A stretch of 64,000 bases of DNA from Lepiota brunneoincarnata (lineage: Eukaryota; Basidiomycota; Agaricomycetes; Agaricales; Agaricaceae): contig JAEBUN010000010.1 of assembly GCA_023014365.1 (NCBI GenBank), positions 496,001 to 560,000 on the forward strand. Reading direction: 5' to 3'. A model generated the notes under the pieces. The model had not been told where the DNA came from. It made no database searches and saw only the letters and a program-made list of their open reading frames with translations. The first letter of the stretch is position 1. Each line of letters opens with the position of its first letter. Positions 22,348 through 33,947 of this stretch are shown piece by piece. The position numbers were made by a program, and so were the translations under genes.

Positions 22348-23725
22348 ATGGAACATCCCCCGGCCTACCTCATCGCATATGATGTTCTATCATTTGCGTC
22401 TGCTCTCGTCCTCGCCATTACCATGCTAACTGTGGTTTGCTCCAGGCGATTGTATAGGGGGAAAGGGTGGTTCGGACTGATGGCGTGCTGGTTAATTTAC
22501 TCCCTATCTTATGGGGTTTTAGTTGGAAGACAAACGGGAACGAACCCCAGTTTTGCACATTGCTTTGTCCAGAGTATTCTGATATACGCAGCACCACCCC
22601 TGTGAGTATGCAGATGCTATATATTTCTATGGTGTACTGATCCTTGGGCCTAGCGTCGCAGTGGGGACACTATGTTTTTACCTTGATGTACGCACGCATG
22701 ATAACCATGAGAGAGATAAGCGTGCGGGGTCTGACTTATGCCTGTAGTTTTACTTGGGAAGTTGTTGGGACCCTTCTCGCCGACGAACTCTGCGGCCAAG
22801 AATGGCATACTTAGTCAGTGAAATCTCAACTTATATCCTTGTTGACCAACCGACCTCCCCCCCTAGATCCTTGCTTTACCTTGGATAGTTCACCTCGCCA
22901 TTGATATCGAGGTTGTCATTGTGTGTACATTTTGTCGCCACTTATCTGCATAACCTCAAACCTTTCCTTCGCTTAGCTAACGATACAGAGCGATGCATCT
23001 CCAGCCGTGGAGAAAATTGAATCTAATCTGTACTGTCACCTTCATGACCACAATGTTACGTGAGTGGCAATATTCAGTTACCAAGTGCTGACACTCATCC
23101 TCCTATGCAGGAGTCTCCTGAATGCGATCATTGTGGTCCTGTCGATGGTCCTGCTGATTCCTTTGGAAGGTAGGAGACTATTCTCACCCCCATTTCGACA
23201 TATAATGACTCCGATCCCAGTTTGGACCGGTGTCCAACTTTACCAAAGCAGAAGCATTCGGGCAGGAGAGGACTTTCAACAATATCTAACAGTCTATCTA
23301 CGAATAGCAGCGTGCACGGCCGTCGCTGCGGCAGCATTTGGGTACACCGTCCCCTACATCCATCAGGCTATTTTATATTGACTGGTTACCAAAGTCTTAG
23401 CGCAGTCACGCTGGCATCCCCTGAGCCAGACAACTTGGTGCAGGACCTCAGCTTCCCTTGTTGTAAGCTAAATCATAGCTACATTATACTTGAGCGATTG
23501 CTTAACTCTACCCTCACCGTAGTATCGATGGCCGTATCCCTCATCTTCGCCTCACAACAGGTTGGGTGGCAGCTGTTTCAATGCTTCGCTCAGAACTTGC
23601 TGACGGCACCCCTAGGATTTGGTAAATACTTGGCTCTGTCGACGGCCAAGAATCACAAGCTCGATATTTGTGCGCTCGTTTGGGCGAGGGGCACCAAAAG
23701 AACCCTCCTCGACGTTCAATTCTGA
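22348..23725 (+). CDS. Seven-transmembrane GPCR-like protein, copy A
   Basis: Start at 22348. Exon 1 encodes two membrane segments (AYDVLSFASALVLAITMLTV; FGLMACWLIYSLSYGVLVG) and the start of the third (HCFVQSILIYAAPPL), followed by an intron. Later exons give VAVGTLCFYLDV, ILALPWIVHLAIDIEVVI, ESNLYCHLHDHNVT, SLLNAIIVVLSMVLLIPLE, YLTVYLRIAACTAVAAAAF and VVSMAVSLIFASQQ, together seven hydrophobic segments, then a polar tail from NLLTAPLGFG to the stop at 23725. It is paralogous to copies B-E but the most diverged of A-D, and looks open throughout. Fungi use 7TM receptors to sense nutrients and other signals, but no ligand or G-protein coupling can be inferred here. Membrane location is clear from the hydrophobicity; the receptor role is inference. 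Confidence 0.6.
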
Positions 23726-24374
23726 ACTCACTGATCATACCCAACGATCGTTCCACATCTCATGATACGGAAGCGGTGTTTTGTTATCAAAAATACAGGA
23801 CAGTGGCTCACGGTGCTATTAATGTCAGTACAAATATTAGAGCTGGATAGCGTTAATGTAAAGCCTATATAGATTGTATACATACATCATATCACTGTAT
23901 ACGAAGAGTGTTACGGACACAGGGCAATTTATTGGATAACATGAATATTTACTCCACGCGAAACAGGTTTCACGAATTGATCGCCGTGTCAAATTTTCTG
24001 GAAAGACCATGCGTCACATATCTCTCACCGTTTTCCGACGTGCTGCTCTACAGGAAAATCCCCTCAGCTGAAGGAACCTATCACAGATGTCATGTCCAAT
24101 GCCAAGGTAACTCCGCGCTTGTGGAAGGGCCGATTCTGGAGATGCAGCCCCACGAACCGGTAAATTGAATGGGTTCGGTGTTAGCAACAATGATCCCACG
24201 GCGGCGATCAGCCGAGCGCTATTGACATTGCTGTGAGAAGATGGAATTATGCTATTCTGATGCGTTATACTGGGAAACTCCTCAGGGTGGGAATATTACC
24301 TTCCCCGCAGCCCTGGACTACCACCTTCAGTCTTTATGGTCCAGCAGGAACTGACCGACATACGAAAGGCCATC
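23726..24374. other. Intergenic between 7TM copies A and B
   Basis: About 650 bases with no supported gene. Short open frames only. Confidence 0.4.
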
Positions 24375-25992
24375 ATGTCAACTGTTACTTCCTCTCACCA
24401 TGCCCTTGTGGTCCTCTTTGATGTTATCGTCTTGCTGGGTGTGATCCTGTTTACCTGCACTCTGTTACCAGCAATCTTCTCCAAGGGCGTTCAACGGAGT
24501 ATCGGATGGTACAGTCTAATGACAGCATGGCTTGTTTACTCTTTAAGCTATGGACTGCTGGTCGGGTGGCAAGAAGGTCCCAAACCACCACTTGGTCTCT
24601 GCCTAACTCAGACATTGCTCATATACGCTACCCCTCCTTTGTGAGTATACCTCACCTTCACGATATTAGAAACACCTATTAACGCTACTCAAGAGCTGCT
24701 ACTGGCACGCTATGCTACTACATCGAAGTCAGTGAGCTTTTGAGCTTACCCGCCACCGGACGCACTGATGAAGTTACCGCCCAGTTCTACCTTATAATAT
24801 CGGGCCTCAAGTCTGGGAACCCAAGGCATCCTTGTTCTGTCAGGACATTCTGGGTGAGTATAGGTGCCCTTCGTTCCCTTAATTAGCTACTGACAGGAGC
24901 ACCTCAAGCTCGTCGCCACGCCATGGCTAGTTTTCCTGGCGATAATCGTTGAAGTGCTGATAGTATGCTCTATCATATCTATCGCTATATCATTCATAAC
25001 TTGCTTTCGCCTAGCTTATCTTTCCTGGTGGTCGTCTGCCCCTTGTGGAACGGGCAGAAAATAACTTTTACTGCCATCTTGGAGATAGTGTACCGTAAGT
25101 GATCGCTACGGCAACGAGAGCCCCCCGTGGGTTTACACCCCCAAAGGAACAAAGTAACAGGATCTGTGACCGTTTGCGGTATGGGAATTCTCATACCCCT
25201 GGAAAGTGAGCAGTGTCTTTTCTTGGAGATCAAAAGTAACCGTGCACTGATCTGTCTGTTTAACAGTCTGGACAGGTTCTCTGATGTACAGAAACTGGGA
25301 CGTATTCAGGCGCCTGAGTCGAACAGACCGCCGGATCTTCCTCACAGTGTATCTCAGGTTGATGTTATGTACCCTGGCTGCTTTGATAGGCTTCGTGTGC
25401 GTCCCTCCTAGTGAGAAAAGAGCGACAGAAATCTGATTGTTCACCTCAGGGTATCTACCCTGGCAGTTGTCTTTCCAGCCCCAGACGCGACCAGTCTCGT
25501 GTACCCAGCCTGCAAGTATTTCTGTACTGGACGCTTCTTGTGGCACCATTGCTTATTATGCCCTTCGCACTAGTGGCCATCTTTGTGGCCTTCGCTTTTG
25601 GAACACAGAAGGTCTCTTCATTCCCAGATAAATGCGCTGGGCCTGTTACTGACACTAGTAACCTTATCATTCAGGACCTCCTTCGAGCCTGGTTATTCTG
25701 GCGTCCTCCAAAACCATATGGCTCAATCGTCTTCAACAATGGCACGGTTGCCACAACCAACATTTACAGCTGCGATGTCGGCGACTCTGGAGGGTCCGAC
25801 GAAACGCAACTGCAGCAACAAGAGCCCAAAAAGAGCGTCTCCACGGCTAGTTCTACAGAGTGGGGGGAACCTACTTCATTTGCGACATCGACTTGCACGG
25901 CGGAAAAGGCCAGGATCAGGTCTAGAAGCATCGTCCGTGATTCTGGTCCACATCAAGACTCCGCCACACTCGAGGAACCCTTGGAGGAGTGA
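24375..25992 (+). CDS. Seven-transmembrane GPCR-like protein, copy B (intact member)
   Basis: Start at 24375. TM1 HALVVLFDVIVLLGVILFTC, TM2 WYSLMTAWLVYSLSYGLLVG, TM3 LCLTQTLLIYATPPL continuing after an intron as AAATGTLCYYIEV, a polar loop (AQFYLIISGLKSGNP), TM4 LVATPWLVFLAIIVEVLI, a loop ending NNFYCHLGDSVP, TM5 VTGSVTVCGMGILIPLE, then RRIFLTVYLRLMLCTLAALI (TM6) and LLIMPFALVAIFVAFAFGTQ (TM7). The C-terminal tail starts DLLRAWLFWRPPKPYGSIVF and is Q/S/T-rich to the TGA ending at 25992. Seven segments with the N-terminus predicted outside and a cytoplasmic Ser/Thr-rich tail suit a GPCR-like receptor; no ligand is known. Each exon joins in frame by normal GT-AG introns. Its downstream neighbour C is a recent duplicate. 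Confidence 0.68.
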
Positions 25993-26586
25993 GTCATGCT
26001 CCTTCTAGACGGCAGAGCCAGGTCTTGGACCCGATATCGTCCTTGGCTGGCCGAGGGCCCTAGCAGGTATCAGGAGAACCACTCCTGGGCGGCGGGCGTT
26101 GAGGAACGCCGCCAGTATGAAGCTTAGTTCGATCACTGTCCAATCTGTTGTACTTTAGGCCTTGATAGTTGCATCATCGTGTAATTGCTAGCTATTCTTG
26201 GTCCTCTTTTTTTTTTTAATCGCTTGCGTGCGGGGACAGAGGAATGAGCTCGGATACCGCGATGGTATAGTAGCTCCAAGCGTTCTTTACACAGATCAAA
26301 CATGCATTAACTTGATATCACCCATGAGAGATGTCGATGTGTGCGCGAGGTCTGGGGAGCGAAATGCCTTAACATCATCGATGAGATCAGCCGAGCACAG
26401 CACTTGATGAGCTTGTGCTACTTTGACACATCACCCTAGGGTGGGAGGCTGGAACTGCATGTTCCCTACAAAAGCCTGAATTCCGTCGCAGATTTTCCTC
26501 ACAGCTCTGAACCACTTTCCAGCCTTTGGCTTTTTCCCCCGCCCCCTTCCCTTCTGCCAGAAACGGGCTACATATAAAAGATTATC
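25993..26586. other. Intergenic between 7TM copies B and C
   Basis: Nearly 600 bases without a gene. The first part is duplicated downstream of copy C. A tataaaag motif at 26574-26581 lies only a few bases before the C start codon, too close to act as its TATA box in the usual way. Confidence 0.4.
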
Positions 26587-28016
26587 ATGCAGACTGCTAC
26601 TTCATCTCACCATGCCCTTGTGGTGTTCTTTGACGTTACCGTCTTGCTGGACATGGTTTTATTAACCTGCACTTTGTTACCAGCAATCTTCTCGAAGGGC
26701 GTTCAACGGAGTATCGGATGGTACAGTCTTATGATGGCATGGTTTGTTTATTCTCTAAGCTATGGACTGCTGGTCGGGTGGCAAGAAGGTCCCAAACCAC
26801 CAATTGGTCTCTGCCTTAACTCAGACATTGCTCATATACGCTTCCCCTACACTGTGAATATACTTCTTATCTTTATGCTAGAAACACTTATCGTTGCTAC
26901 TCAAGAGTTGCCTGCTGGCTTGCTATGCTACTATATCGAAGTCAGTGAGCTTGAACTGATTCATTATATGGATGGACTGACGTAGCCAATGCCCCAGTTC
27001 TACCTCATAATATCCGGCCTCAAGTCTGGCAACCCGAGACAGGCTAGTTCAGTCAGGACATTCTGGGTGAATATAGGTTCACTTCGTCCCTATAATTGGT
27101 TACTGATAGGAGCACCTCAAGCTTGTCGCCACGCCATGGCTAGTTTTTCTAGCAATAATTGTCGAAGTGTTGATAGTATGTTCTGTCATATTTGTCCCCA
27201 CATCATTCATAACTTGCCTTTGCCTAGCTTATCTTTCCTGGTGGTCGTCTGTCCCTCGTGGAACGGGCAGAAAATAACTTTTACTGTCATCTTGGTGATA
27301 GCGCACCGTAAGTGATCATTACAGCAACCCGCTTCTCTTAGGTTTATACTCCTCAAGGACCATGGTCACGGGATCTGTGGTCGTTTTCTGCATGGGAATT
27401 CTCATACCTCTAGAAAGTGGGCAGTGTCTTGTTGACGATTGAAAATAATGCACTGATATGTCTGTCTGGCAGTCTGGACAGGTTTCCTGATGTACAGGAA
27501 CTGGGACGTGTTCAGGCGACTGAGTCGAACAGACCGTCGTATCTTCCTCACGGTGTATCTCAGGATAATGTTATGTACTCTGGTCGCTTTGATCGGTTTT
27601 GTGTGCGTTTTTCATGGCTCACAAGAGTATGGCCAAAACTTGATTGTTCATCTCAGGGTATCTACCTTGGCGTTTGTCTTTCCAGCTCCCGATGCGACAA
27701 GTCTCGCGTACCCAACCTGCAAGTATTCCTGCACCAGATGATTCTTGTGACATCGTCGCTTATTATATCTTTCCATTAACTAGTGACCATCTTTGTGGCT
27801 TTTGCCTTTGGGACACAGAAGGTTTTTCATTGGAAAAATGTCGCCAAGTCCGCTACTGACACTAGTTATCTTGTCGTTCAGGACCTCCTTCGAGCTTGGT
27901 TATTCTGGCGTCCTCCGAAACCATATGGCTCAATCGTCTTTAACAACGATACAGCTGCCACGACTGGCATTTACACTCGTGACACTGGCAACTCCAGAGG
28001 GCCCAACGAACCGTAA
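26587..28016 (+). pseudogene. Seven-transmembrane GPCR-like protein, copy C (decayed)
   Basis: Near-identical to copy B from TSSHHALVV onward, but broken in several ways. One extra T near 26817 (CTCTGCCTTAACTC against CTCTGCCTAACTC in B) shifts the frame inside TM3. A TAG interrupts the loop at about 26983, just before QFYLIISGLKSGNP. A TAA appears inside TM7 near 27778, where B reads PFALVAIF. A C-to-T change turns the CAA of B into TAA at 28014-28016 in the tail. The extra T could be an assembly error, but the three in-frame stops involve substitutions or a longer change, so decay after duplication is the likelier reading. The remaining sequence still spells DLLRAWLFWRPPKPYGSIVF. Confidence 0.65.
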
Positions 28017-28977
28017 TTATACAGCAGCAAGAATCAAAAAATCAAAAAAAAACAACTCTGTGGCTGGCTCTACTGAGTGGGGAACATCTGCTTCCTCTGC
28101 GATATCGATTGCAGCATCGTCCGTGACTATAGTCCATATCGGTTCACGAACCTCAGACTGCACTTGACCCAATATAATCGTCCCTGAGTGGTCAGAGGCC
28201 CCAGCGGGTGTCAGGAGAACACCTGGGTGGAGAGCATTGGAGAGCACCGCCAGTGTGAAGGTGCCCAACTCGCTGTGCTCTAGTCCTTAATGCTTGCACC
28301 GTTGTGCAATTGCTCTGCTCGCTGGCTACTCTCGCCTCTTTTTCCCCTCGTTCGTGCACTGGGACAGAGTCGAGCTGGTCCCCACTATCATGTACATACA
28401 GAACCGCTATGGCATAGTAGCTCCGGGCACTCTTTCGTGCAGATGAACCATGCAACCGTGTATATATATCACTTGATCGTCGTTGCTACCGTATGCATGA
28501 TATCACAGAACAGCAAGCTGAAGACTTTGATAGTTCGCACGTCCATTTCGTTCGAAATAGATAGGGTACCTTCTGGCCTGCATAGATGACATACACCAAT
28601 ATCAATGACCATCTCTTTCTTGGCTGGATTGCCTGAGGGATTCTAGCTGTGTGGGGGGAAGATTCAATCGCCTGGTGGAGTACCGGAATCAATGTAGCCC
28701 GAGGGCTTAAGGGGCCTTGAAGTTTGAGTTTGAAATTGGAGGCCTAATCTTGTGGGCGAGTGTCATTATAGCTTGATCAGCCGCGGCACATGAGAGCGAC
28801 CATCAAAGTAGAATAGATCCAATCTTGGATAATCCAGGGCGGCACGGATCCTGTATCAGTACTTTGTGGGTGCGCGTATTTAGTGTTGTCCTCGTAACAC
28901 TCCTTCCGGTTGGAGCTGGCCCTCACCCTCCTTTCCATTCCATTCCTTCTCTTTGGCTCTCCAGCGCAGGCAATATC
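28017..28977. other. Intergenic between 7TM copies C and D
   Basis: About 960 bases. The first 450 are the duplicated downstream flank of unit 1. The rest holds only short open frames. Confidence 0.4.
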
Positions 28978-30573
28978 ATGCCCACTACAGCCTCACCTCC
29001 GAACCATACTCTCGTGGTCGTCTTTGATGCGCTCGTGTTGTTGGGTGTGTTGCTGTTCAGCTGCACTTTGCTCCCGGCAATCTTCTCCAGGGCCATTCAA
29101 CGGAGCGTTGCATGGTATAGTCTGATGACGGCATGGCTGGTTTATTCCCTGAGTTATGGACTGCTGGTTGGACGGCAGGAAGGCCCCGAGCCGCCGTTAT
29201 CTGTCTGTTTAATGCAAACGCTGCTCATATACGCCGTTCCTGCGTTGTGAGTAAAGATTTCCTCGTATTGTTCCGGCTTGGTTTTGAGACTTCCATCGGA
29301 AAACAAAAGGGCAGCCGTCGGAATGCTTTGTTATTATATTGAAGTGAGCCGAGCGTTATCAATCATTCACTCCTGCGCACATGAACAAGATAATACACAG
29401 TTTTTTCTTCTAATATTCGGCTTGAAACGTGGAAAGCCGATACAACCTAGTTCGGCCAGGAATTTCTGGGTGGGTCTCGAAACAATTCTTATTCTCAGTC
29501 GCTCAGATTTTGACAAGCTCGTCGCCGGTCCATGGCTGACCTTCCTGGGGGTAATCGTCGAAGTTCTTTTGGTGAGTCATCGCAGGAAGTTCCAGATTGA
29601 ACACCAAAGCTTGACTCACCCACACCTCAGCTCATCTATCCTGGAGGGCGCCTTCGCTCGGTGCAGCGGACGGTGACCGGCTTCTATTGTCACCTTGGAG
29701 ATAATATCCCGTTAGTGATATATCAAGTCCTAGTCAACAATCTTCTCACTGTTGTGGCGTTTTGACACATAGGAATCTAATTTCCGCTTCTATCGTCTTT
29801 GTTTGTATGGCGATTCTCATCCCTCTCGAAGGTAATACAACCGCTGCCTGAATCATCCAAGTTTCCAACTGAACGTACACTCATCTAGTCTGGACGGGCA
29901 CCTTGATTCGAAGGAATTGGGACTGTATTCAAGCGCCTCAACAAACAAGACCGCGGAATCGTCCTCGCAGTTTACCTGAGGCTATCACTGTGCACTCTGG
30001 CTGCTATCCTAGCCTTCATGTATGTTCTCGAATCAATCTTCCCGGAGTGAGAAGTATGCGTATCTAATTCGATTTCTATCACCCAGACTTTCTAGCTTGG
30101 CATTTGTTCCAGGTCTTGATCCAGTAACTCTCGCATATCCAACATGTGAGGCATCCCTCCCATACTTGGCTCTTCTGATGGATGCCCATAACTCACATGC
30201 ATTCCTCGGCAGTGCCGATTTTCATCGCTTTCGCATTCGGAACACAAAAGGTGAATCATCTGTTGTTGGTCACTATGCACTTAAGACTTCGTTCCCTCCT
30301 TTACTGACTGTTTGACGTTGGCGCCGATTCCCCAAAAAAATAAATTAAACACTCTCCTCTGCCCCCAATCAGGACCTCCTCCAAGCCTGGTTATTCTGGC
30401 GACCTTCCCAGCACTCACGCAGTTCTTGGACTCTCAGCAACGGACCAGTCGTCACGACTAACATCATCTACAGCTCTTGCGGCGATGGGGTCACAGAAAC
30501 GCAACTGCAACTGCAACAACCACAACAACAACCACAACAAAAGCAGAGCGCCGCAGTAGACCCAGCTGTCTAA
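28978..30573 (+). CDS. Seven-transmembrane GPCR-like protein, copy D, one +1 frameshift
   Basis: Start at 28978 (MPTTASPPNHTLVVVFDALV). The same order of segments as B: LLGVLLFSCTLLPAIF, WYSLMTAWLVYSLSYGLLVG, SVCLMQTLLIYAVPAL, LVAGPWLTFLGVIVEVLL, YCHLGDNIP, SASIVFVCMAILIPLE and VLAVYLRLSLCTLAAILAFM. The tail DLLQAWLFWRPSQHSRSSW ends in a glutamine-rich run (30497-30550) and a stop at 30573. Near 29922 one extra T splits the conserved RNWD-VFKRLNKQDRG stretch: WD is in one frame and VFKRL in the next. Removing it gives a full-length protein, so this copy is probably functional in the organism. Convergent with the MFS gene to its right. Confidence 0.62.
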
Positions 30574-31248
30574 GGTTAAAGCCGGCGCTCGGTCCTCTGA
30601 AGTTTTTTATCTGCAACCCCCTTCCCCCCACCATCGGGTAATAAACTCTCGCCCAGATCGTTTGAGTTCCTTTTCTTTCTTTTTTTTTTTTCGTTGTTGT
30701 ACCTGTAATGGACTGAAACCTCGCGGACGCCCACATCACGTTTCTTCTTGGGACTACAGTATACATTTGCACAAAATGTAGCGAACACACGACCCACCTT
30801 CCAAGACATTCATGGACTTTATTGTTTCCCTCCCTTTCGTCGTGTGTCCTTTGGCCTATTGGACTTTGGTGCAACCGCTATATTGTAAAGGACTTGTAAC
30901 AACAGCGTACTTGGGCATAACAACGTAAAATGTGTATTATTCATAGGACCTTGCATTTTCTACCTGTGATGTCTTCTCTGGCCATCAATTCAATTGTACT
31001 TGAGTCGTGATCGGTCAAGTGTGTCTATAATTATTATATACAGCAATCATGATAACATAGGACAGGTCGTAGTAGTATGTGAACACAAAAATTCATGGGA
31101 TAGAATGCAGAAGTGAGCAAGTGAAGCTCCACCAAAGAGGGGACCTATTGGTGGATCAATCAGGCGCGATGTCAAAAATCGATCCCACAACCATCAAATC
31201 ACACGGGTCTAATTATGAGATCCTCGAGGTTGTGTACCTTTTTGATGA
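30574..31248. other. Intergenic between convergent genes
   Basis: 675 bases between the stop of 7TM copy D and the stop of the MFS gene. Includes an 18-base T-rich run near 30676-30692. No gene supported. Confidence 0.45.
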
Positions 31249-33616
31249 TCATCGTGGCCCTGGGCTGGGGGCTGTCCTTGGTGGTGATGATCCCACTCCG
31301 TCGTACCTGTACCCACCCCCACTGCCCCTCCCTTGGCGATCTATTTCCGAAGATCGGACCCGACGACCTCCAGAGTCGACGTCACTGTACTCTCCAACAA
31401 TGGCCTCTGTGTCAATTGTCGCGGGATCAATGACGGGTCCCGGGACAGAATATGGTGTTGTCGCAGAAGGTTGTACGTTGATTAACAGTACAACGATGGT
31501 GAACAGTAAACAAGCTGCCAGGATGAAAATAGCCTGAGGGAAAGACGCGACTGTCGCGCCGTATGTCGTGGCATAGATTGTTGGCTATCGCATGAAACAT
31601 CAGGATGACGGATGGGATCAGATGAAAGAAGAGCTAGGACTAACAGAGATGGCATGAGCAATTGCGTTCAAGACTCCAAAGGCACCGAACAATGCACCGG
31701 CTTCCTCGTTATATCCCAATGCGTGGAGGGATATTGCCCCAAGGGAATGCAATGCTGGGTTGCCGCCACTTGTGAAGGATGACAGACAAGAAAGTACAAT
31801 AAACAGCGGTTGAGATTTGTTAGAACTAACAGCTACTAGAGCGTCTGCAAAACCATCGACGAAGAGCGATATTTGGACGAGGCGCTTGTCGAACACTAGT
31901 TCAGCAGCAACATCGCTTGGAGAGGGCTGTGTCCCAGGAGAAGTGGGCTTGGGCTTGAGGTAGGATATAACAACTGATGGACGGAACAATGAGGCATGTG
32001 CCGTGGGAGTAAGCTGAACACTTACTGGGGAGAAACATTAATAGATTGATAGCTCTTGAGATCCAGAGTGTCGACATGTAATAACCGAGCTTATTTTCCA
32101 ATGATAATGAAGTCTCAATCTAATTCAAGTAGGTACGTATACTCACCTGAGCTGTTGTCCACGAGTATACATGTTGAGCGTACAGGTATTTGGCAGAGTA
32201 TATTCCCTAGTGTTTATTGAGTGCGGGATCAGAGACGGGACGTTGGTTTTGCTCACGTTCGAAAGGCAATAAATGAAGAAGCTCAAACCCACAAAAGTCA
32301 TGTTCCAGCTTCTTTTGTTTGTTCCCCGAATCCTTCTTGGTGCAAGCATCGCGATCGGCGATAAAAGAGCAGAAATGAATCTGGTGAATAAACGACGTGC
32401 GGTTTGGATGGGTACGGTCTTAAATTCCAAAAAGCTTCCGGTATAGGAATCCCTAACGTCGGGAGAAGGAAATCTTGACTCTGGACACAAGAGAACGAGG
32501 TAGAGGATCGTCAACACGAGAAGCGTGATGCTAGAAAAGAAGAAAGAATCGCTGTAGCCAGTCTTGGGAAGGAATAAACCTCCAAACTAGGCAAGAGTGA
32601 GTATCCGTGATGCCACGCTTGGGTATGACGTACCCAAGGTCCCATGGCAAGGCCGACGAAGACCATGCCTTGTATAGTAGAGAATATCTTTGACCTGATG
32701 GATGATCGGTACGGGAGACGGAAACAAGACTCGGGCTCGGTACTAACCTTGATCCATGTCTAGTACAATCCGAAACATAGCTACAAAGAAGAGTAAGGAG
32801 ATTGGCCATCCTGAAGCATCATGGGAAACGGACGCATGAAAGACACCATTGAAGGTTGAGAGTCCACCAACGAATCCCTCAATGATCGGACCAGCGATGA
32901 TTAGGCGCTCTGCGTGACGACCAAAGAAAGAATTGGGACGCATGACAAGCAAAAACACAGCCTCCCTGTGAATAACCAATGAATAAGGAGCGGAGCGGAA
33001 TATGAAGGGCGAACGAACATGGCAAGAGCCCCTGATACGAAGATGACAAGAATGGGTTTGCGACCGTGAGTATCCCCGAGACGACTCCAAAAACCTGTGG
33101 AGATGGCGCTGAGGACACTCATGACTGTCACGACGGCTAATGGGGACAGGGAGTCATTGGGTGATTGTGAAGGACAATGGAAGCGACCAACCCGCTTGAA
33201 TTTTCGCAGCCCGTGCCTGAACCTCTGCGCTCTCGCAACCTGCTGAGTTAGCCAGGCCAGCCAGGCCAGCTGGGTCGCTATTGAGTGCTCTGCATGCAAT
33301 TGCTTTGTAAACTTGGATTCTGGGTGACATAGTGATTCCCCGCTGCGGGAAGTCGTGAACGTGCTGTAGCGGAGAGTACAGTAAGAATACTTACAGACAT
33401 AGAGAAAACAAGGATGACAGGTATTAGCCTGACAGTGGATGGCAGTGAGTGGGGCTGGGCGAAGAATATGTGAGTGGGAGGCGTGCATACCAGAAGGGGT
33501 GGGCAGCCCATCGTGGAAAGGAGTGAATAGAGCGTTGGGATGGCTGTTGGGCGTTGTTTTCTAGGAGGAGGGTGTCCTCCTCATCGTCGCGGTGGAGCTG
33601 CAGTCGGGTGGTGCAT
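31249..33616 (-). CDS. Major facilitator superfamily transporter 1
   Basis: The likely start is the ATG at 33614-33616, followed by an acidic stretch RDDEEDTLLLENN, but one extra base near 33590 is needed to connect them. Exon 1 ends in RWAAHPFW and joins LIPVILVFSMS (TM1). Then come the MFS signature region MSVLSAISTGFWSRLGDTHG-RKPILVI (A-loop D-x-x-GRK), GPIIEGFVGGLSTFNGVF, GLAMGPWFGGLFLPKTGYS, a long central loop, WNMTFVGLSFFIYCLS, ISLFVDGFADALVAVSSNKS and AGALFGAFGVLNAIAHAIS. The last segment AIFILAACLLFTIVVLLINV is followed by a hydrophilic tail ending APSPGPR and a stop at 31249-31251. Twelve segments are expected for the family. Substrate unknown. The same exon-1/TM1 junction and overall order occur in MFS 2 (47020-49510), so the two are paralogues. 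Confidence 0.75.
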
Positions 33617-33947
33617 TACTTCGGCAGAGTGGCTTGGGTTTAGGTGACTTGTGCCCTGTTCCGCTTATCTGATAACCAATAGCAACAGTTCCCACGCATC
33701 TACCCGAACAAAGCGGTCCTAACAAGCTACCGCGCACGGAGCAATGCATTGACCCCGTTCTCAACGCACTCTCAGGTTAGCCACAGCCCCTCATGAACCG
33801 TTGCCAAGCGCAAAGCTTGCGACAAAGTATTCACAATGTGTTTGGATACCGTGGGAACTGCATACCCGAAGCGATCCACTCTGATCAACCGCTTGCTTCT
33901 CTCGGACGGACAAGAGTGCCATCGCCGATGTGTCTTCTTCCTTCTAC
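33617..33947. promoter_or_regulatory. Divergent promoter region, MFS 1 / BAR-like gene
   Basis: About 330 bases between two divergently oriented genes. It may also contain an unrecognised first exon of the BAR-like gene, since the frame there stays open leftwards only to a stop at 33882-33884 and has no ATG before 33948. Confidence 0.35.

Larger units (their letters stand above)
24375..28470 (+). repeat. Tandem duplication unit, about 2 kb x 2 (7TM copies B and C with flanks)
   Basis: Unit 1 (about 24375-26320) and unit 2 (about 26587-28470) align along their whole length: exons, introns and also the 3' flanks. For example, 26069-26085 and 28208-28222 share a tatcaggagaac/tgtcaggagaac block, and the downstream gatggtatagtagctcc (26262) and atggcatagtagctccg (28409) blocks correspond. 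Coding parts are nearly identical over long runs; flanks are more diverged. Confidence 0.8.
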
